Notes: generated by a model from the sequence alone, not told the origin. A stretch of DNA of 64,000 nucleotides from Geobacillus genomosp. 3 (GCF_000445995.2 NC_022080.4:1736001-1800000), one strand, 5' to 3'; positions 33,788 through 42,417 are shown, numbered from the stretch's first letter. Made by a program: numbers and translations.

Positions 33788-34699
33788 TTATAAACGCATG
33801 ATGCGGACGCGTCTAGCAATCGTTTCCACTTCGTCTTTCGTGCATAAATCTTCGGAAAACGCGGTCGCGCTCCCGGCCGCCACGCTGCAGACAAACGCTT
33901 CCTCAACCGCTTTCCCGTCCGCGTGGGCGGCCAAAAAGCCAGCGACCATCGAATCGCCCGCTCCGACGGAATTTTTCACCGTTCCTTGCGGCGCCTCAGC
34001 AAACAGCGTCGCCTCTTCACTGAAGTAAAACGCCCCGTCACCAGCCATGGACACGATGACATGTTCAATGCCCATTTCGACTAGCCGGCGCCCATAGGTA
34101 ACGATGTCTTCTCTTGTTGGTGTTGATACCCCAAACAACTCGGCCAGCTCGTGATGGTTCGGCTTGACAAGAAAGGGACGGTTGGCGAGCAAAGCCCGCA
34201 GCGCCGGGCCGCTCGTATCAACTGCCACTTTTCCTCCTTGCCGGCTCGCTTCCGCCGCAATTTGCCCGTATACATCCGGCGGCAATGATGAAGGTACGCT
34301 TCCCGCCAATACAAGCACATCGCCGACAGCCATTGTGCGGATTTTCGCCAGCAGCTGGATGATGTCCTCGTCGGCAATCGACGGCCCTTGGCCATTAATT
34401 TCCGTCTCGCGCCCTGCCTTTAGCTTGACATTAATGCGCGTCTGGCCGGAGACTCGAACAAAATCGGAAACGATCCCTTCTTTCCGGAGCTCGGCTTCAA
34501 TAAACTCCCCGGTAAACCCGCCGACAAAGCCGAGCGCTACACTGTCGACACCGAGCCGCTTCAGCACGCGGGATACGTTAATCCCTTTCCCGCCCGGGAA
34601 TGTCATCGTTTTCAATGCGCGGTTCAGTTCGCCGATGCGCAATTCATCGACATGGACAACGTAATCAACAGATGGATTGAACGTACAAGTGTAAATCAT
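33788..34699 (-). CDS. fruK: 1-phosphofructokinase
   Basis: This 303-residue PfkB-family sugar kinase phosphorylates fructose 1-phosphate to the 1,6-bisphosphate. It opens with MIYTCTFNPSVDYVVHVDEL, has the substrate glycine block MTFPGGKGINVSRVLKRLG near residue 35, and the PfkB signature NSVGAGDSMVAGFLAAH with catalytic Asp near residue 245. ATG 34699 overlaps the fruR stop as ATGA, which settles the start and implies translational coupling. A longer in-frame start inside fruR is rejected. Confidence 0.96.
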   Translation of the reverse strand: MIYTCTFNPSVDYVVHVDELRIGELNRALKTMTFPGGKGINVSRVLKRLGVDSVALGFVGGFTGEFIEAELRKEGIVSDFVRVSGQTRINVKLKAGRETEINGQGPSIADEDIIQLLAKIRTMAVGDVLVLAGSVPSSLPPDVYGQIAAEASRQGGKVAVDTSGPALRALLANRPFLVKPNHHELAELFGVSTPTREDIVTYGRRLVEMGIEHVIVSMAGDGAFYFSEEATLFAEAPQGTVKNSVGAGDSMVAGFLAAHADGKAVEEAFVCSVAAGSATAFSEDLCTKDEVETIARRVRIMRL

Positions 34700-35448
34700 C
34701 GCGTCACAACCTCGACTGTCGTTTTTGCTTTGTATCGCTCTTGCCACTCCTCATCAAGCTCATCGGTGATCAAGACGGCTTCGTCCAAATCGGCAATTTT
34801 GGCAAACGCGCTTTCATTCAACTTGGAATGGTCGGCAAGCACATACGCCTGCTGCGCCAACTGCATCGCCGTATATTTGACGAGCGCCTCTTCTGGATCC
34901 GGCGTCGTGTACCCATGCTCATCATGAACGCCGTTCGCGCCGATAAAACATTGATCGAACCGATATTGCCGCAGCGATTCAATCGCGCCCCGCCCGATTA
35001 AGGCTTTCGTCTTCGGCTTCACCATGCCGCCAATGACATACGTCGTGATGCCATACTCGAGCAGCCGTTCCACATGCATGACGCCGTTCGTGACGACAAC
35101 GACATCTTTTTCCGCCAGATGCGGAATCATTTCAAACGTCGTCGTCCCGGCATCCAAGTAAACGCAGTTGCCTTGTTGCACCAAACGGGCGGCATAGGCG
35201 GCGATCTGCCGTTTTTCTTCCATATATTTCAGCGATTTTTCCGACACGCTCAACTCTTCGCGTTTTTGCTGCAGCAAAGCTGCTCCGCCGTGAATGCGGC
35301 GCAGCTTTTTTTCTTTTTCCAACTGCGTCAAATCGCGGCGAATCGTCGATTCGGACGCCCCTGTCGCGTCAACAAGCTCTTGCAGCTTGACAACCCCTTT
35401 TTGCACCAATAAGTCCAAAATAAGGCGGTGGCGTTCTTCTGTCAGCAC
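34696..35448 (-). CDS. fruR: DeoR-family transcriptional regulator of the fructose operon
   Basis: This 250-residue DeoR/GlpR-type repressor has an N-terminal winged helix at residues 1-57 (TEERHRLILDLLVQKG ... GASESTIRRDLTQLEK). A sugar-phosphate-isomerase-like effector domain follows, with YLDAGTTTFEMIPHLA and FIGANGVHDEHGYTTPDPEEA. The ligand is presumably fructose 1-phosphate. It begins at GTG 35448, just after GGAGGTGGAAAC. It is first in the operon and probably controls its own promoter through the inverted repeat at 35461-35489. Confidence 0.93.
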   Translation of the reverse strand: MLTEERHRLILDLLVQKGVVKLQELVDATGASESTIRRDLTQLEKEKKLRRIHGGAALLQQKREELSVSEKSLKYMEEKRQIAAYAARLVQQGNCVYLDAGTTTFEMIPHLAEKDVVVVTNGVMHVERLLEYGITTYVIGGMVKPKTKALIGRGAIESLRQYRFDQCFIGANGVHDEHGYTTPDPEEALVKYTAMQLAQQAYVLADHSKLNESAFAKIADLDEAVLITDELDEEWQERYKAKTTVEVVTR

Positions 35449-35460
35449 GTTTCCACCTCC

Positions 35461-35515
35461 GATAGTAGGCAATAGTGTCTATCTCTATCATAAGCGAAGG
35501 CAAGCAAAAAATCAA
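35461..35515 (-). promoter_or_regulatory. fru operon promoter and candidate FruR operator
   Basis: On the minus strand TTGATT (35515-35510), a 17-base spacer and TATGAT (35492-35487) form a clear sigma-A promoter. Between the start point and the ribosome binding site, GATAG (35461-35465) faces CTATC (35479-35483) and a second TCTATC, giving an inverted repeat positioned for repression. Operator identity is inferred. Confidence 0.6.
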
Positions 35516-35585
35516 TCATAATCATCCATTTTCATTCATTAATAACCAAAATAATATCAAAAACAATCACAAACGGTCGACAACA

Positions 35586-35624
35586 ACAAAAAAAACATTG
35601 CCCTTCATGCTGATGGGGCAATGT
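35586..35624 (-). terminator. Terminator of the nos operon
   Basis: On the minus strand ACATTGCCC pairs with GGGCAATGT and is followed by TTTTTTTTG. It lies just after the stop of the last gene (35631). Confidence 0.9.
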
Positions 35625-35630
35625 TTCCCA

Positions 35631-36542
35631 CTACAACCCGGAAAGATATAGCTGAATGTCCAACGAATCGATTTGCGAGACAAGCAATTCCTCATACTTC
35701 TTTTGTGCGAAGAAACGCACCTCCGTCTCCGCCATGCCCGGATGTTCGGTTTTGACTTGCTTCACCATGTCGTTCCACACGTTTTGCGCGAGCAACACAA
35801 GCCGGACATAATGCCGTTCTTGCTTCCAAAATGCCGTTTCCCCGTATTGGCGGATGAGCGTTTGCGCCGTTTTGCTTTCGCTGTATTGATTCTTTCGCTT
35901 TTCCATCTCGCGGTCAACCGCCTGCTGGCCGACTGAATACCCTTTTTCTTCCGCAAGCAGCGCCATCGAGTGCAGTTCGATGAGGTGAGTGAGAGCGGAA
36001 CGGGGCTCAGCCGTCGCATTAAGTTGCCGCTCCCAATAGCTGAGCCGCTCGGTGAGCTCCGGGCCGCGCTCGTTCTGTTGGATCTCCTCCATAGCCGAGG
36101 AGATCTCAATTTTCCGTCGTGTTTGGTAAAACTTCACTTCCGCTGCCGTAATCGCTTGGCCGTTGATCATCGCGGCAACATCTTGCCGCTTGACCGTCAG
36201 TGTCACAAGCTTTTCCGTCATTTCGCTCCCGTCTTTCATTTGCAACAAAACATCCCATTCTCCTTCCATCGGCAGCTGCACTTGTCCCTCATAAAGGCCG
36301 GGTTCCCCTTCTTTCAACGCGGCAACGATTTGCCCGTGGTCCATGTTCGCCATCTCAAATATCGCCGTCACCTCAAGCCCGCTGGCCGGTTCCCCGTTCT
36401 TTTGAATGGCAACCGCAAACGTGGAAGCTGTTCCTTCCTTATAAAAAGGGGTGGTTTTCACCGACACAGTCCAATCGCTTCCTTGGCATCCGGCGAGCAA
36501 CACCAAAAGTGCTGCCATAATCGTCATCCATTGCCGCTTCAC
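35631..36542 (-). CDS. Nos-operon lipoprotein, FixH/YtkA-like plus SurA-like region
   Basis: This 303-residue lipoprotein (signal MKRQWMTIMAALLVLLAGC, lipid Cys19) lies outside the membrane. Residues 20-110 look like a YtkA/FixH-type beta domain (ASTFAVAIQKNGEPASGLEVTAIF, MANMDHGQ, LPMEGEWDVLLQM), a fold often tied to copper or cytochrome assembly. Residues 118-303 are helical and start with VAAMINGQAITAAEVKFYQ, typical of the SurA/PrsA N-terminal chaperone region, though without a recognisable PPIase domain. GTG 36542 follows GGAGGAGAATAAC and lies one base from the nosF stop, so it belongs to the nos operon. A role in NosZ copper-site maturation or folding is inference. No named family fits the whole protein. 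Confidence 0.75.
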   Translation of the reverse strand: MKRQWMTIMAALLVLLAGCQGSDWTVSVKTTPFYKEGTASTFAVAIQKNGEPASGLEVTAIFEMANMDHGQIVAALKEGEPGLYEGQVQLPMEGEWDVLLQMKDGSEMTEKLVTLTVKRQDVAAMINGQAITAAEVKFYQTRRKIEISSAMEEIQQNERGPELTERLSYWERQLNATAEPRSALTHLIELHSMALLAEEKGYSVGQQAVDREMEKRKNQYSESKTAQTLIRQYGETAFWKQERHYVRLVLLAQNVWNDMVKQVKTEHPGMAETEVRFFAQKKYEELLVSQIDSLDIQLYLSGL

Positions 36543-36543
36543 G

Positions 36544-37206
36544 TTATTCTCCTCCCATCATCGTATGAAGGGTAAACTGTTCAACCGGATATTTCGTCAC
36601 TTTCCCATTTTCCAAATAGGCGACATGGGTGCAAAGCTGCCTGACTTCATCGAGGTGATGCGAAGAGATCAGCATCGTTTTGTCCGGCAGCGAGCGCAAA
36701 ATCGAGAAAAAATCCGCCCGCCCTAACGGATCGAGCCCGCTTGTCGGCTCGTCTAAAATGAGCAGTTCGGCATCATCGTAAAGCATAATGGCAAGCCCGA
36801 GCCGCTGCAACATGCCTTTGGAATAATGTCTGCTTTTCATATGACGCGCCTCCCACAGGCGGACGGCGCGCAAAACGTGCTCAATCCGTCCTTCATCGAC
36901 CGTCCCGTGCAATGAAGCGAAAAAGCGCACATTTTCCTCGCCGGTCAACTGGGGATAAAGCTGGAATTTTTCCGGCAAATAGGCGACTTTCGTTTTCCAT
37001 TCATGCCGCCGATGGTCAATGCCGGCAATGGACACCGCCCCGCGCGCGGCCGGAAGCAAATTCAGCAAACTATGGATGAACGTCGATTTTCCGGCGCCGT
37101 TTCGCCCGACCAAGGCGCACCGCTCTCCTTTTTTAATGACGAGATGAACGTCATCCAACACTTTTTTGTTCCGATATGAAACGGTCAACCCGGCCACTTC
37201 GATCAT
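36544..37206 (-). CDS. nosF: Nos ABC transporter ATP-binding protein
   Basis: This 220-residue ABC ATPase has Walker A GRNGAGKST at about residues 36-44, Q-loop region YLPEKFQLYPQ, a variant signature YSKGMLQRLGLA in place of LSGGQ, Walker B LLILDEPTSGLDP and switch His in LISSHHLDEV. In nos clusters NosF powers NosY with NosD, and the set supplies copper/sulfur for the Cu-Z site of nitrous oxide reductase. ATG 37206 overlaps the nosY stop as ATGA, which fixes the start. The longer frame upstream lies inside nosY. Confidence 0.92.
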   Translation of the reverse strand: MIEVAGLTVSYRNKKVLDDVHLVIKKGERCALVGRNGAGKSTFIHSLLNLLPAARGAVSIAGIDHRRHEWKTKVAYLPEKFQLYPQLTGEENVRFFASLHGTVDEGRIEHVLRAVRLWEARHMKSRHYSKGMLQRLGLAIMLYDDAELLILDEPTSGLDPLGRADFFSILRSLPDKTMLISSHHLDEVRQLCTHVAYLENGKVTKYPVEQFTLHTMMGGE

Positions 37207-38000
37207 CGTTCTTCCCCCTTTCGGCTCCACCCGATCGATGCCGCCAACGCTCCGACGCCCCAAACGGCGATATTCAGCAGCACAAACAGCTCAGGCGGAA
37301 ACGAGAAAAACTTTTTCATCGTCCGCGACAAATAGTCAAGCGAAAACACTCCGAGCGCCGTCTCTAAATAAAAGCGAAGCGCGTGCAGCGGCTGCAAGAA
37401 ATAAACAAATGAAAATAGACGAACGTTGTCATACGTAACCGACGGCAATATATAAAGCAACACGAAATCATACAAGTAAAGAAATACGAACAGCACAGCC
37501 AAATTGGCGCTGATCAGTTGAATTTTCGTTTTACACAAGAGGCCAAGCAAAATGCCAAGCTGGTTAAACATGAACACGAGCGCCATCGTGGCAAGCAAAA
37601 AGTGAAGAAAAGGCGGTACATGAAAAACAAACCAAAACTTCACCGGCACGATCAAAATGAAATACCAGACGATCAACACCGCCATCGTCAAGAGCTGAAT
37701 CGCCGCACTTTTTCTCCATAAAAACGACAAAGGCGAGCGGCTTTTGGCCACAATCATCACCATCGTCCGCTGCTCCTTCTCCTGCATGACCGAAAACGAA
37801 GCGAAAAACAAACAAAGAAGCGGCACGATATACACATTCATCTCAAACATCATTTGCAAAAACACAGGTAATCCGTGCTCAGCCGGCAGCGATTTGACGC
37901 TCGCCAACACGGAAAGCGAGGCGGCCGCCACCGGCAGAAACAAGAGCCAAAACGCCTTGCTCCGCGAAAGCTCGAGCCATTCTTTCCAAAGATAGCTCAT
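37203..38000 (-). CDS. nosY: Nos ABC transporter permease
   Basis: This 265-residue membrane protein has about six hydrophobic segments (for example FWLLFLPVAAASLSVLASV, VYIVPLLCLFFASF, LLTMAVLIVWYFILIVPV) and the ABC-2 block MQEKEQRTMVMIVAKSRSPLSFLWRK. It partners NosF and NosD. Start ATG 38000 overlaps the nosD stop as ATGA and has AAAGGGG upstream. A start at 38021 is possible but has a worse site. Divergence from proteobacterial NosY is large, so the call rests on context plus the ABC-2 pattern. Confidence 0.88.
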   Translation of the reverse strand: MSYLWKEWLELSRSKAFWLLFLPVAAASLSVLASVKSLPAEHGLPVFLQMMFEMNVYIVPLLCLFFASFSVMQEKEQRTMVMIVAKSRSPLSFLWRKSAAIQLLTMAVLIVWYFILIVPVKFWFVFHVPPFLHFLLATMALVFMFNQLGILLGLLCKTKIQLISANLAVLFVFLYLYDFVLLYILPSVTYDNVRLFSFVYFLQPLHALRFYLETALGVFSLDYLSRTMKKFFSFPPELFVLLNIAVWGVGALAASIGWSRKGEER

Positions 38001-39295
38001 TTTCGAAAACCCCTTTGCCATATCATCGTTCCCACTCCAAGAACAGCCAACCCCCATACCCAGTGGGCGGCTTTGCCCTTTTGCACCACCGGGGCGCGGT
38101 CGATTGCCATCACGTCGCCCGCTTGCTGCCATTCATGAATTTTTTCATAAACGTGCAAGCTTGGCGATGACAAAAACAAATACGCGAGTTCATTTTCTTC
38201 CGCCAGTTTATGAAACGAAGACGAGTAGCGAAAAGGCGAATCGCCCTTTCCATCCTGGTTCAAATCAAACAGCGCCGCTTCGTCTCCCCAATCGTTGCCG
38301 ACACCATGAGCATCCCAACGGTTGCGATCTTCACCGCCAAGGCGCAAAACGGCAATCGTGTTTTTCCAAATCCGGTTTTTCGTAAACGTTTGGTGTTGCG
38401 AGCTCGCCCAAAGCTCAATGCCGATTTCGTTTTGCAAAAAAAGATTGTCTTGCAAAACGTTATCGTTCGATTGATCAACGTACAATCCCCGCCCGTTTTG
38501 GTAAAACGTGTTGGCGATGATTTGGTTGTCATTCGCCATTTGCAGCAGCAGTCCAAATGAACGCATTCCTTTGTTGAATACAAAGCGGTTGTTTTGAAGG
38601 ACGATCCGGTTTGAGTTCATGATCGCCGCCCCGCCGTTATTAAGCATAAACGTGTTGTCGTAAAACGCATTGTCATCGGAATACATATAATGAAGCCCAT
38701 AACGGGTGCGCGACACCTCGTTCCGTCGGGCGACATTATGGTTGGCATAGTCGAAAAAGATGCCGTCTCTCGTTCCGATGATGACGTTATCTTCCAATTC
38801 GTTAAAATTGGAGTAGTAAATATGCAGCCCATTTCCTTGTCCGGCGATATCCCCATTTTGTTCGCCGATCACCCGCACGTTGGCGATCCGATTATGATGC
38901 GCCTGGCTTAAATAAATGCCGTGAAACGACCGGGTCACCGTAATCTCTTCCAGCGTATTGCCGTCTGAGTACACTTTAATGCCGGCGTATTCCTCTTGCG
39001 TGCTGCGGCTTTTTCCGCTGTTTGTGACCGTTACACGTTTGATCACCACATGCGGCGCTTTGACGGAAATCACGTTGCCGCGCCCGCTCCCTTGAATGAC
39101 GGTCCCTTTCGTGCCGATGATCACAAGCGGCTTATCGATCACAAGATCGCCCTTGTATGTTTTGTTTTCCAAACGAATCGTGCTGTGAGCCGGTGCGGCG
39201 TCAATCAGCTGCTGCAACGTTCCGTCGGCATCGACCTCGTTCGGAACATAGAAAGAGCAAAGAAAAAACAAGGAAATGAGCAGCCATCGCTTCAT
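37997..39295 (-). CDS. nosD: Nitrous oxide reductase maturation protein NosD
   Basis: This 432-residue exported protein has a signal peptide (MKRWLLISLFFLCSFYVPNEVDA) and a long right-handed beta-helix made of NosD/CASH repeats. Examples are GIYLSQAHHNRIANVRV, GLHIYYSNFNELEDN, GIFFDYANHNVARRN, GLHYMYSDDNAFYDN and GLYVDQSNDNVLQDN. A single C-terminal hydrophobic segment (HWVWGLAVLGVGTMIW) may anchor it. NosD accepts sulfur/copper delivery for Cu-Z assembly together with NosFY. ATG 39295 follows GGAAGGAGAGG and overlaps the end of nosB by four bases. Repeat pattern and context make the call secure. Confidence 0.95.
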   Translation of the reverse strand: MKRWLLISLFFLCSFYVPNEVDADGTLQQLIDAAPAHSTIRLENKTYKGDLVIDKPLVIIGTKGTVIQGSGRGNVISVKAPHVVIKRVTVTNSGKSRSTQEEYAGIKVYSDGNTLEEITVTRSFHGIYLSQAHHNRIANVRVIGEQNGDIAGQGNGLHIYYSNFNELEDNVIIGTRDGIFFDYANHNVARRNEVSRTRYGLHYMYSDDNAFYDNTFMLNNGGAAIMNSNRIVLQNNRFVFNKGMRSFGLLLQMANDNQIIANTFYQNGRGLYVDQSNDNVLQDNLFLQNEIGIELWASSQHQTFTKNRIWKNTIAVLRLGGEDRNRWDAHGVGNDWGDEAALFDLNQDGKGDSPFRYSSSFHKLAEENELAYLFLSSPSLHVYEKIHEWQQAGDVMAIDRAPVVQKGKAAHWVWGLAVLGVGTMIWQRGFRK

Positions 39296-39861
39296 CTTTT
39301 TTTCCTCTCCTTCCAAAGCGGAACGAGCAGACACACAAACGCGGCACCGACAATGTACGCGCCAGAAGCAAAATAGCTGAATGTCGTGAAATTGGCAATC
39401 GTGTTTTCTCCAAAAATCGGCGGCACAAACGGCTCAATCTCGATCGGGGCATTGTCACTCAAATTCGTCCCAAAATCAGCGAGCCAGCGGTGAATATCGT
39501 AGATGCCGAGCGCCCCGCCAATCAGGAAGAGAACAATAAGCGCGTACAGCCCTTTTTGGCTTCTCACTAGCGCCACGAGAAAGGCCGCTATGGCCATAGC
39601 GATGACGAGATACGACAAATACCCGAGTTCCGGAAAGCTCTCTTCACTAAACGGCTTCATGCCGATATAGTGGTTGAGCCCGTTAATAATCTCGATATCG
39701 CCTTCGAGCCTATTTGGATAAACGATAATCTTCAATCCTTCCGGATATTGCGGAGCGATGAAATCCATCCCCCACCACGGAAACGAAAGAGAGAAAAGCA
39801 ACAGCCCTCCGGACACACCGACAAACGCAGCCGACAGAGCTGATAGTTTCGTTGTCGCCAT
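39292..39861 (-). CDS. nosB: Nos cluster membrane protein (NosB-like)
   Basis: This 189-residue protein has about four membrane segments: AAFVGVSGGLLLFSLSFPWWGMDF, YLSYLVIAMAIAAFLVAL, GLYALIVLFLIGGALGIYD and YFASGAYIVGAAFVCLLVPLW. It is the gene directly after nosZ. Clade II (Sec-type) nosZ genes are characteristically followed by a polytopic membrane protein called NosB, and I apply that name from position and topology. Its biochemical role is unknown. ATG 39861 is preceded by AAGAGGTG. A GTG at 39873 sits on that site and is not used. It overlaps nosD. Confidence 0.72.
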   Translation of the reverse strand: MATTKLSALSAAFVGVSGGLLLFSLSFPWWGMDFIAPQYPEGLKIIVYPNRLEGDIEIINGLNHYIGMKPFSEESFPELGYLSYLVIAMAIAAFLVALVRSQKGLYALIVLFLIGGALGIYDIHRWLADFGTNLSDNAPIEIEPFVPPIFGENTIANFTTFSYFASGAYIVGAAFVCLLVPLWKERKKR

Positions 39862-39913
39862 CGTTTGATACACCTCTTTGGACAGACAAGGGGGACAAAG
39901 CGTCCCCCTCGCT

Positions 39914-41782
39914 TTATTGTTTCGGCTTCACTAACAAATATCCGGTCATTTCCTGGTGCAGCGCCGAACAGAAATTGGTGCAATACAGCGGGTACGTCCC
40001 CGGCTTACCGGCGGTAAACTCAATCGTGTTCGTTTGCCCCGGCTGAATTTCCATGTTTAAGTCGTATTGGTTAATGGCAAAGCCGTGGGTAATATCTTCG
40101 TCAAAGTCCAAGTTTGTAATATGAACGATCACCTTGTCGCCTTCATTCACTTCAATCACATCCGGCCGTTTCGCTTTGGCATCAAAGATAAACTTCGAGC
40201 GCATCGCAATGCCGTACACGTGCACTTCGTTCCCTTTCCGAACGATGCGGGCGTCTTGTTGGCTGTAAACGGCATTCGGGTTGTTTTCCTCTTTCGGATA
40301 CACTTCGATCGTTTTAATTTTGTCGGCCTTAATCATCTGCCCGTAGTGCGGCTCCGGGTCGACCGGCGACGATTGAATCACTTTCATTTTTTCACCGCTG
40401 ATGTCAATGAGCTGCATCGACTCCGGATGGGACGGCCCGACCGATAAGTAGCTGTCTTTCGCGAGCTTGTTGAGCGACACTAAATACTTCCCGTCTGGAG
40501 AAACCGTATCCCCTTCGGCAGAAACAGCATGCCCTGGCGAGTATTGCACCGGAACGCGATCCAACACCTCTCCGGTTTCGGGATTCCATTTCACAATTTC
40601 AGACGAAATGAACATCGTCGTGTACGCCATGCCTTTATCGTCAAACTGTGTATGCAACGGCCCAAGCGCATTTTCCGGGTTGACTTCCCGCTCCATCACC
40701 GACTCATATTTTAAAATCGGAATACCGTTCCGTTCACCGGCAAACTCTTTCTTTTCAATCGCTTGAAACGCTTTTTCAAACGAGAACACCGTCAGCAGCG
40801 GGGCGAGCTTCCCGGAAGCGATAAAATACTTCCCGTCCGGCGTGACGTCAACGCCATGCGGCGATTTGGCGACCGGCACTAAATAAATGCCGCCTTGATG
40901 CTTTTCCGGAAAAATCATTTTTTGGCCGCCGACGTTATCGTATTTTCCTTCCTTCACCATCTTATCAAGCTCTTTCCAGTTGAACAACACGATAAAATCG
41001 CGGTCTTCTTGGGAGGCATTGATCTCTAAGTTTGTCGTTGCCTCTTCCGTGTTATAGGTCGTCAACACCGCCCAGTCTTTGGACACTTTTTTCCCGGCAT
41101 CCGACAAATCGTACGACCACGGCGGCAGCGCCACTTGATAAGCGATGTTCAGCTTTTGCGCTTTTTCGTCAAACGTGACGGCACTCATCACGCCGCGGTA
41201 TTTAGTGCTGTACTCATCGAGCGATGCATATTGATGGCCGATCGGGACGGAAAACCGCGTCGGCAAAAATAAATATTCCGTATTCTCCGTCACAAACGCG
41301 GCACAGTGCGGACCGCTCGTGTTCGGGACTTCGATAATGTCTTTAACCGTAAACGTTTTCAAATCCATCACCGCTGCCCGGCTGTTCGCCACATCGGTCG
41401 CAAACATGTACTTGCCGTCATATTCCCCGTTCGTTTCCGAAAAAGCCGGGTGATGCAAATCCCCCCATGTGTAGCCGCCAAGCATTTTTTTCGAGTGGGT
41501 ATCCCAGCCGTAACCAGTCGCCGGATCAGGCGAAAAGACAGGGACAGTGCGAATGCGCCGCATCGACGGCACCCCGTAAATAAACATTTGCCCTGAATGA
41601 CCGCCAGAGGCAAACAAGTAATATTCGTCCTTTTCACCAAACGGAACGTATACTTTTTCAGCATCGGTTTTGGCCGATGCCGTCGACACCGTATCCGGGG
41701 TGGAAAAGTTTCCGAAAAACACGGTCGATGCCAACACCCCGACGGCCAGTCCGGACAGTGCGGAAATCACTTTTTTCTTCAT
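39914..41782 (-). CDS. nosZ: Nitrous oxide reductase, Clade II (Sec-exported)
   Basis: This 622-residue copper enzyme reduces N2O to N2 outside the membrane. The leader MKKKVISALSGLAVGVLASTV is a Sec type without twin arginine, the mark of Clade II NosZ. An N-terminal seven-bladed propeller supplies Cu-Z histidines (GDLHHPAF, SGPHCAAF, SPHGVDV, PLHTQF, SPGHAVS, PEPHYGQ). The C-terminal cupredoxin holds Cu-A with His566, Cys601, Cys605, His609 and Met612 in YCTNFCSALHQEM. ATG 41782 follows GGGAGG. It is preceded at 18 bp by the cytochrome c gene nosC, its likely electron donor, and followed by nosB, D, Y and F. A Gram-positive nos operon of this kind is known from G. thermodenitrificans. Confidence 0.97.
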   Translation of the reverse strand: MKKKVISALSGLAVGVLASTVFFGNFSTPDTVSTASAKTDAEKVYVPFGEKDEYYLFASGGHSGQMFIYGVPSMRRIRTVPVFSPDPATGYGWDTHSKKMLGGYTWGDLHHPAFSETNGEYDGKYMFATDVANSRAAVMDLKTFTVKDIIEVPNTSGPHCAAFVTENTEYLFLPTRFSVPIGHQYASLDEYSTKYRGVMSAVTFDEKAQKLNIAYQVALPPWSYDLSDAGKKVSKDWAVLTTYNTEEATTNLEINASQEDRDFIVLFNWKELDKMVKEGKYDNVGGQKMIFPEKHQGGIYLVPVAKSPHGVDVTPDGKYFIASGKLAPLLTVFSFEKAFQAIEKKEFAGERNGIPILKYESVMEREVNPENALGPLHTQFDDKGMAYTTMFISSEIVKWNPETGEVLDRVPVQYSPGHAVSAEGDTVSPDGKYLVSLNKLAKDSYLSVGPSHPESMQLIDISGEKMKVIQSSPVDPEPHYGQMIKADKIKTIEVYPKEENNPNAVYSQQDARIVRKGNEVHVYGIAMRSKFIFDAKAKRPDVIEVNEGDKVIVHITNLDFDEDITHGFAINQYDLNMEIQPGQTNTIEFTAGKPGTYPLYCTNFCSALHQEMTGYLLVKPKQ

Positions 41783-41800
41783 CTGCTTCCCTCCCATTTT

Positions 41801-42253
41801 CTATTTTTCCGACGCTTCTTTCAAAAGAGCGATGATGTCAGCCCGCTCTTCATCCGTCAACGGATTGGACTTGATCACCCCGGACATCACGGCAGATGTC
41901 GGCGCTTTTAAAAACTCCTCAATCGGCTTCCCATGCTTGCCCTCAACCACTTGATACGCGTTCGACAAATCCGGGCCGGTCGTTCCACCTTGCAAATTGA
42001 GCTTGGAAACAGAATGGCAAGAGAGGCAGCCCTTTTTCTGTAATATGTTTCCATCCTGTGTACTGGCGTTCGCCGTTTCCCCCTTCGCACCCTCTTTCCC
42101 GGCCGAAGCTGACGGCTCGGACACGCTCTCTGTCTCTTGTTTCGCCGTTTGCGCCGCATTCGTCCCCCCTTTTTCTCCTGGCTGAAAATACACATAACCG
42201 CCTGCTAAACCAATCAAGGCGCTAACGAGAAAAATGATGACCGTTTGCTTCAT
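41801..42253 (-). CDS. nosC: Membrane-anchored cytochrome c of the nos operon
   Basis: This 150-residue monohaem cytochrome c has an uncleaved N-terminal anchor (TVIIFLVSALIGLAGGYVYF) and a low-complexity Glu/Ala/Ser/Gly linker (residues 25-67). The haem domain carries Cys76-x-x-Cys79-His80 (GCLSCH) and a likely axial Met123 (SAVMSG). It lies outside the membrane and is placed to pass electrons from the quinol chain to NosZ, the next gene 18 bp on. ATG 42253 follows AAAGGAGGG. It opens the nos operon and has an FNR-type promoter (42291-42334). Confidence 0.9.
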   Translation of the reverse strand: MKQTVIIFLVSALIGLAGGYVYFQPGEKGGTNAAQTAKQETESVSEPSASAGKEGAKGETANASTQDGNILQKKGCLSCHSVSKLNLQGGTTGPDLSNAYQVVEGKHGKPIEEFLKAPTSAVMSGVIKSNPLTDEERADIIALLKEASEK

Positions 42254-42290
42254 GTGCACCCTCCTTTCCTTTAGGCGAAAATCTGTTATC

Positions 42291-42334
42291 ATTATAGCCT
42301 CCGTTTCTTGGCTGCCCCTGTGCAAAAAGTCACT
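42291..42334 (-). promoter_or_regulatory. nos operon promoter with FNR-type box
   Basis: TATAAT on the minus strand (42296-42291) is a perfect -10. TGTGC-AAAAAG-TCACT (42319-42334) matches TGTGA-N6-TCACT with one mismatch and is centred about 42 bases upstream of the predicted start near 42284. The geometry equals that of the hemerythrin and narG promoters. Confidence 0.72.
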
Positions 42335-42383
42335 TCATTTCCAATATCCGTGAACACTATTTGGCAAAAACGTGGCAAAACGG

Positions 42384-42417
42384 TGAAAAAATAAAAAACA
42401 CTTGCCACCGGCAAGTG
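42384..42417 (-). terminator. Terminator after the GGDEF/HD-GYP gene
   Basis: On the minus strand CACTTGCC-GGT-GGCAAGTG is followed by TTTTTTATTTTTT, 12 bases past the stop. It separates this gene from the nos promoter. Confidence 0.93.
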
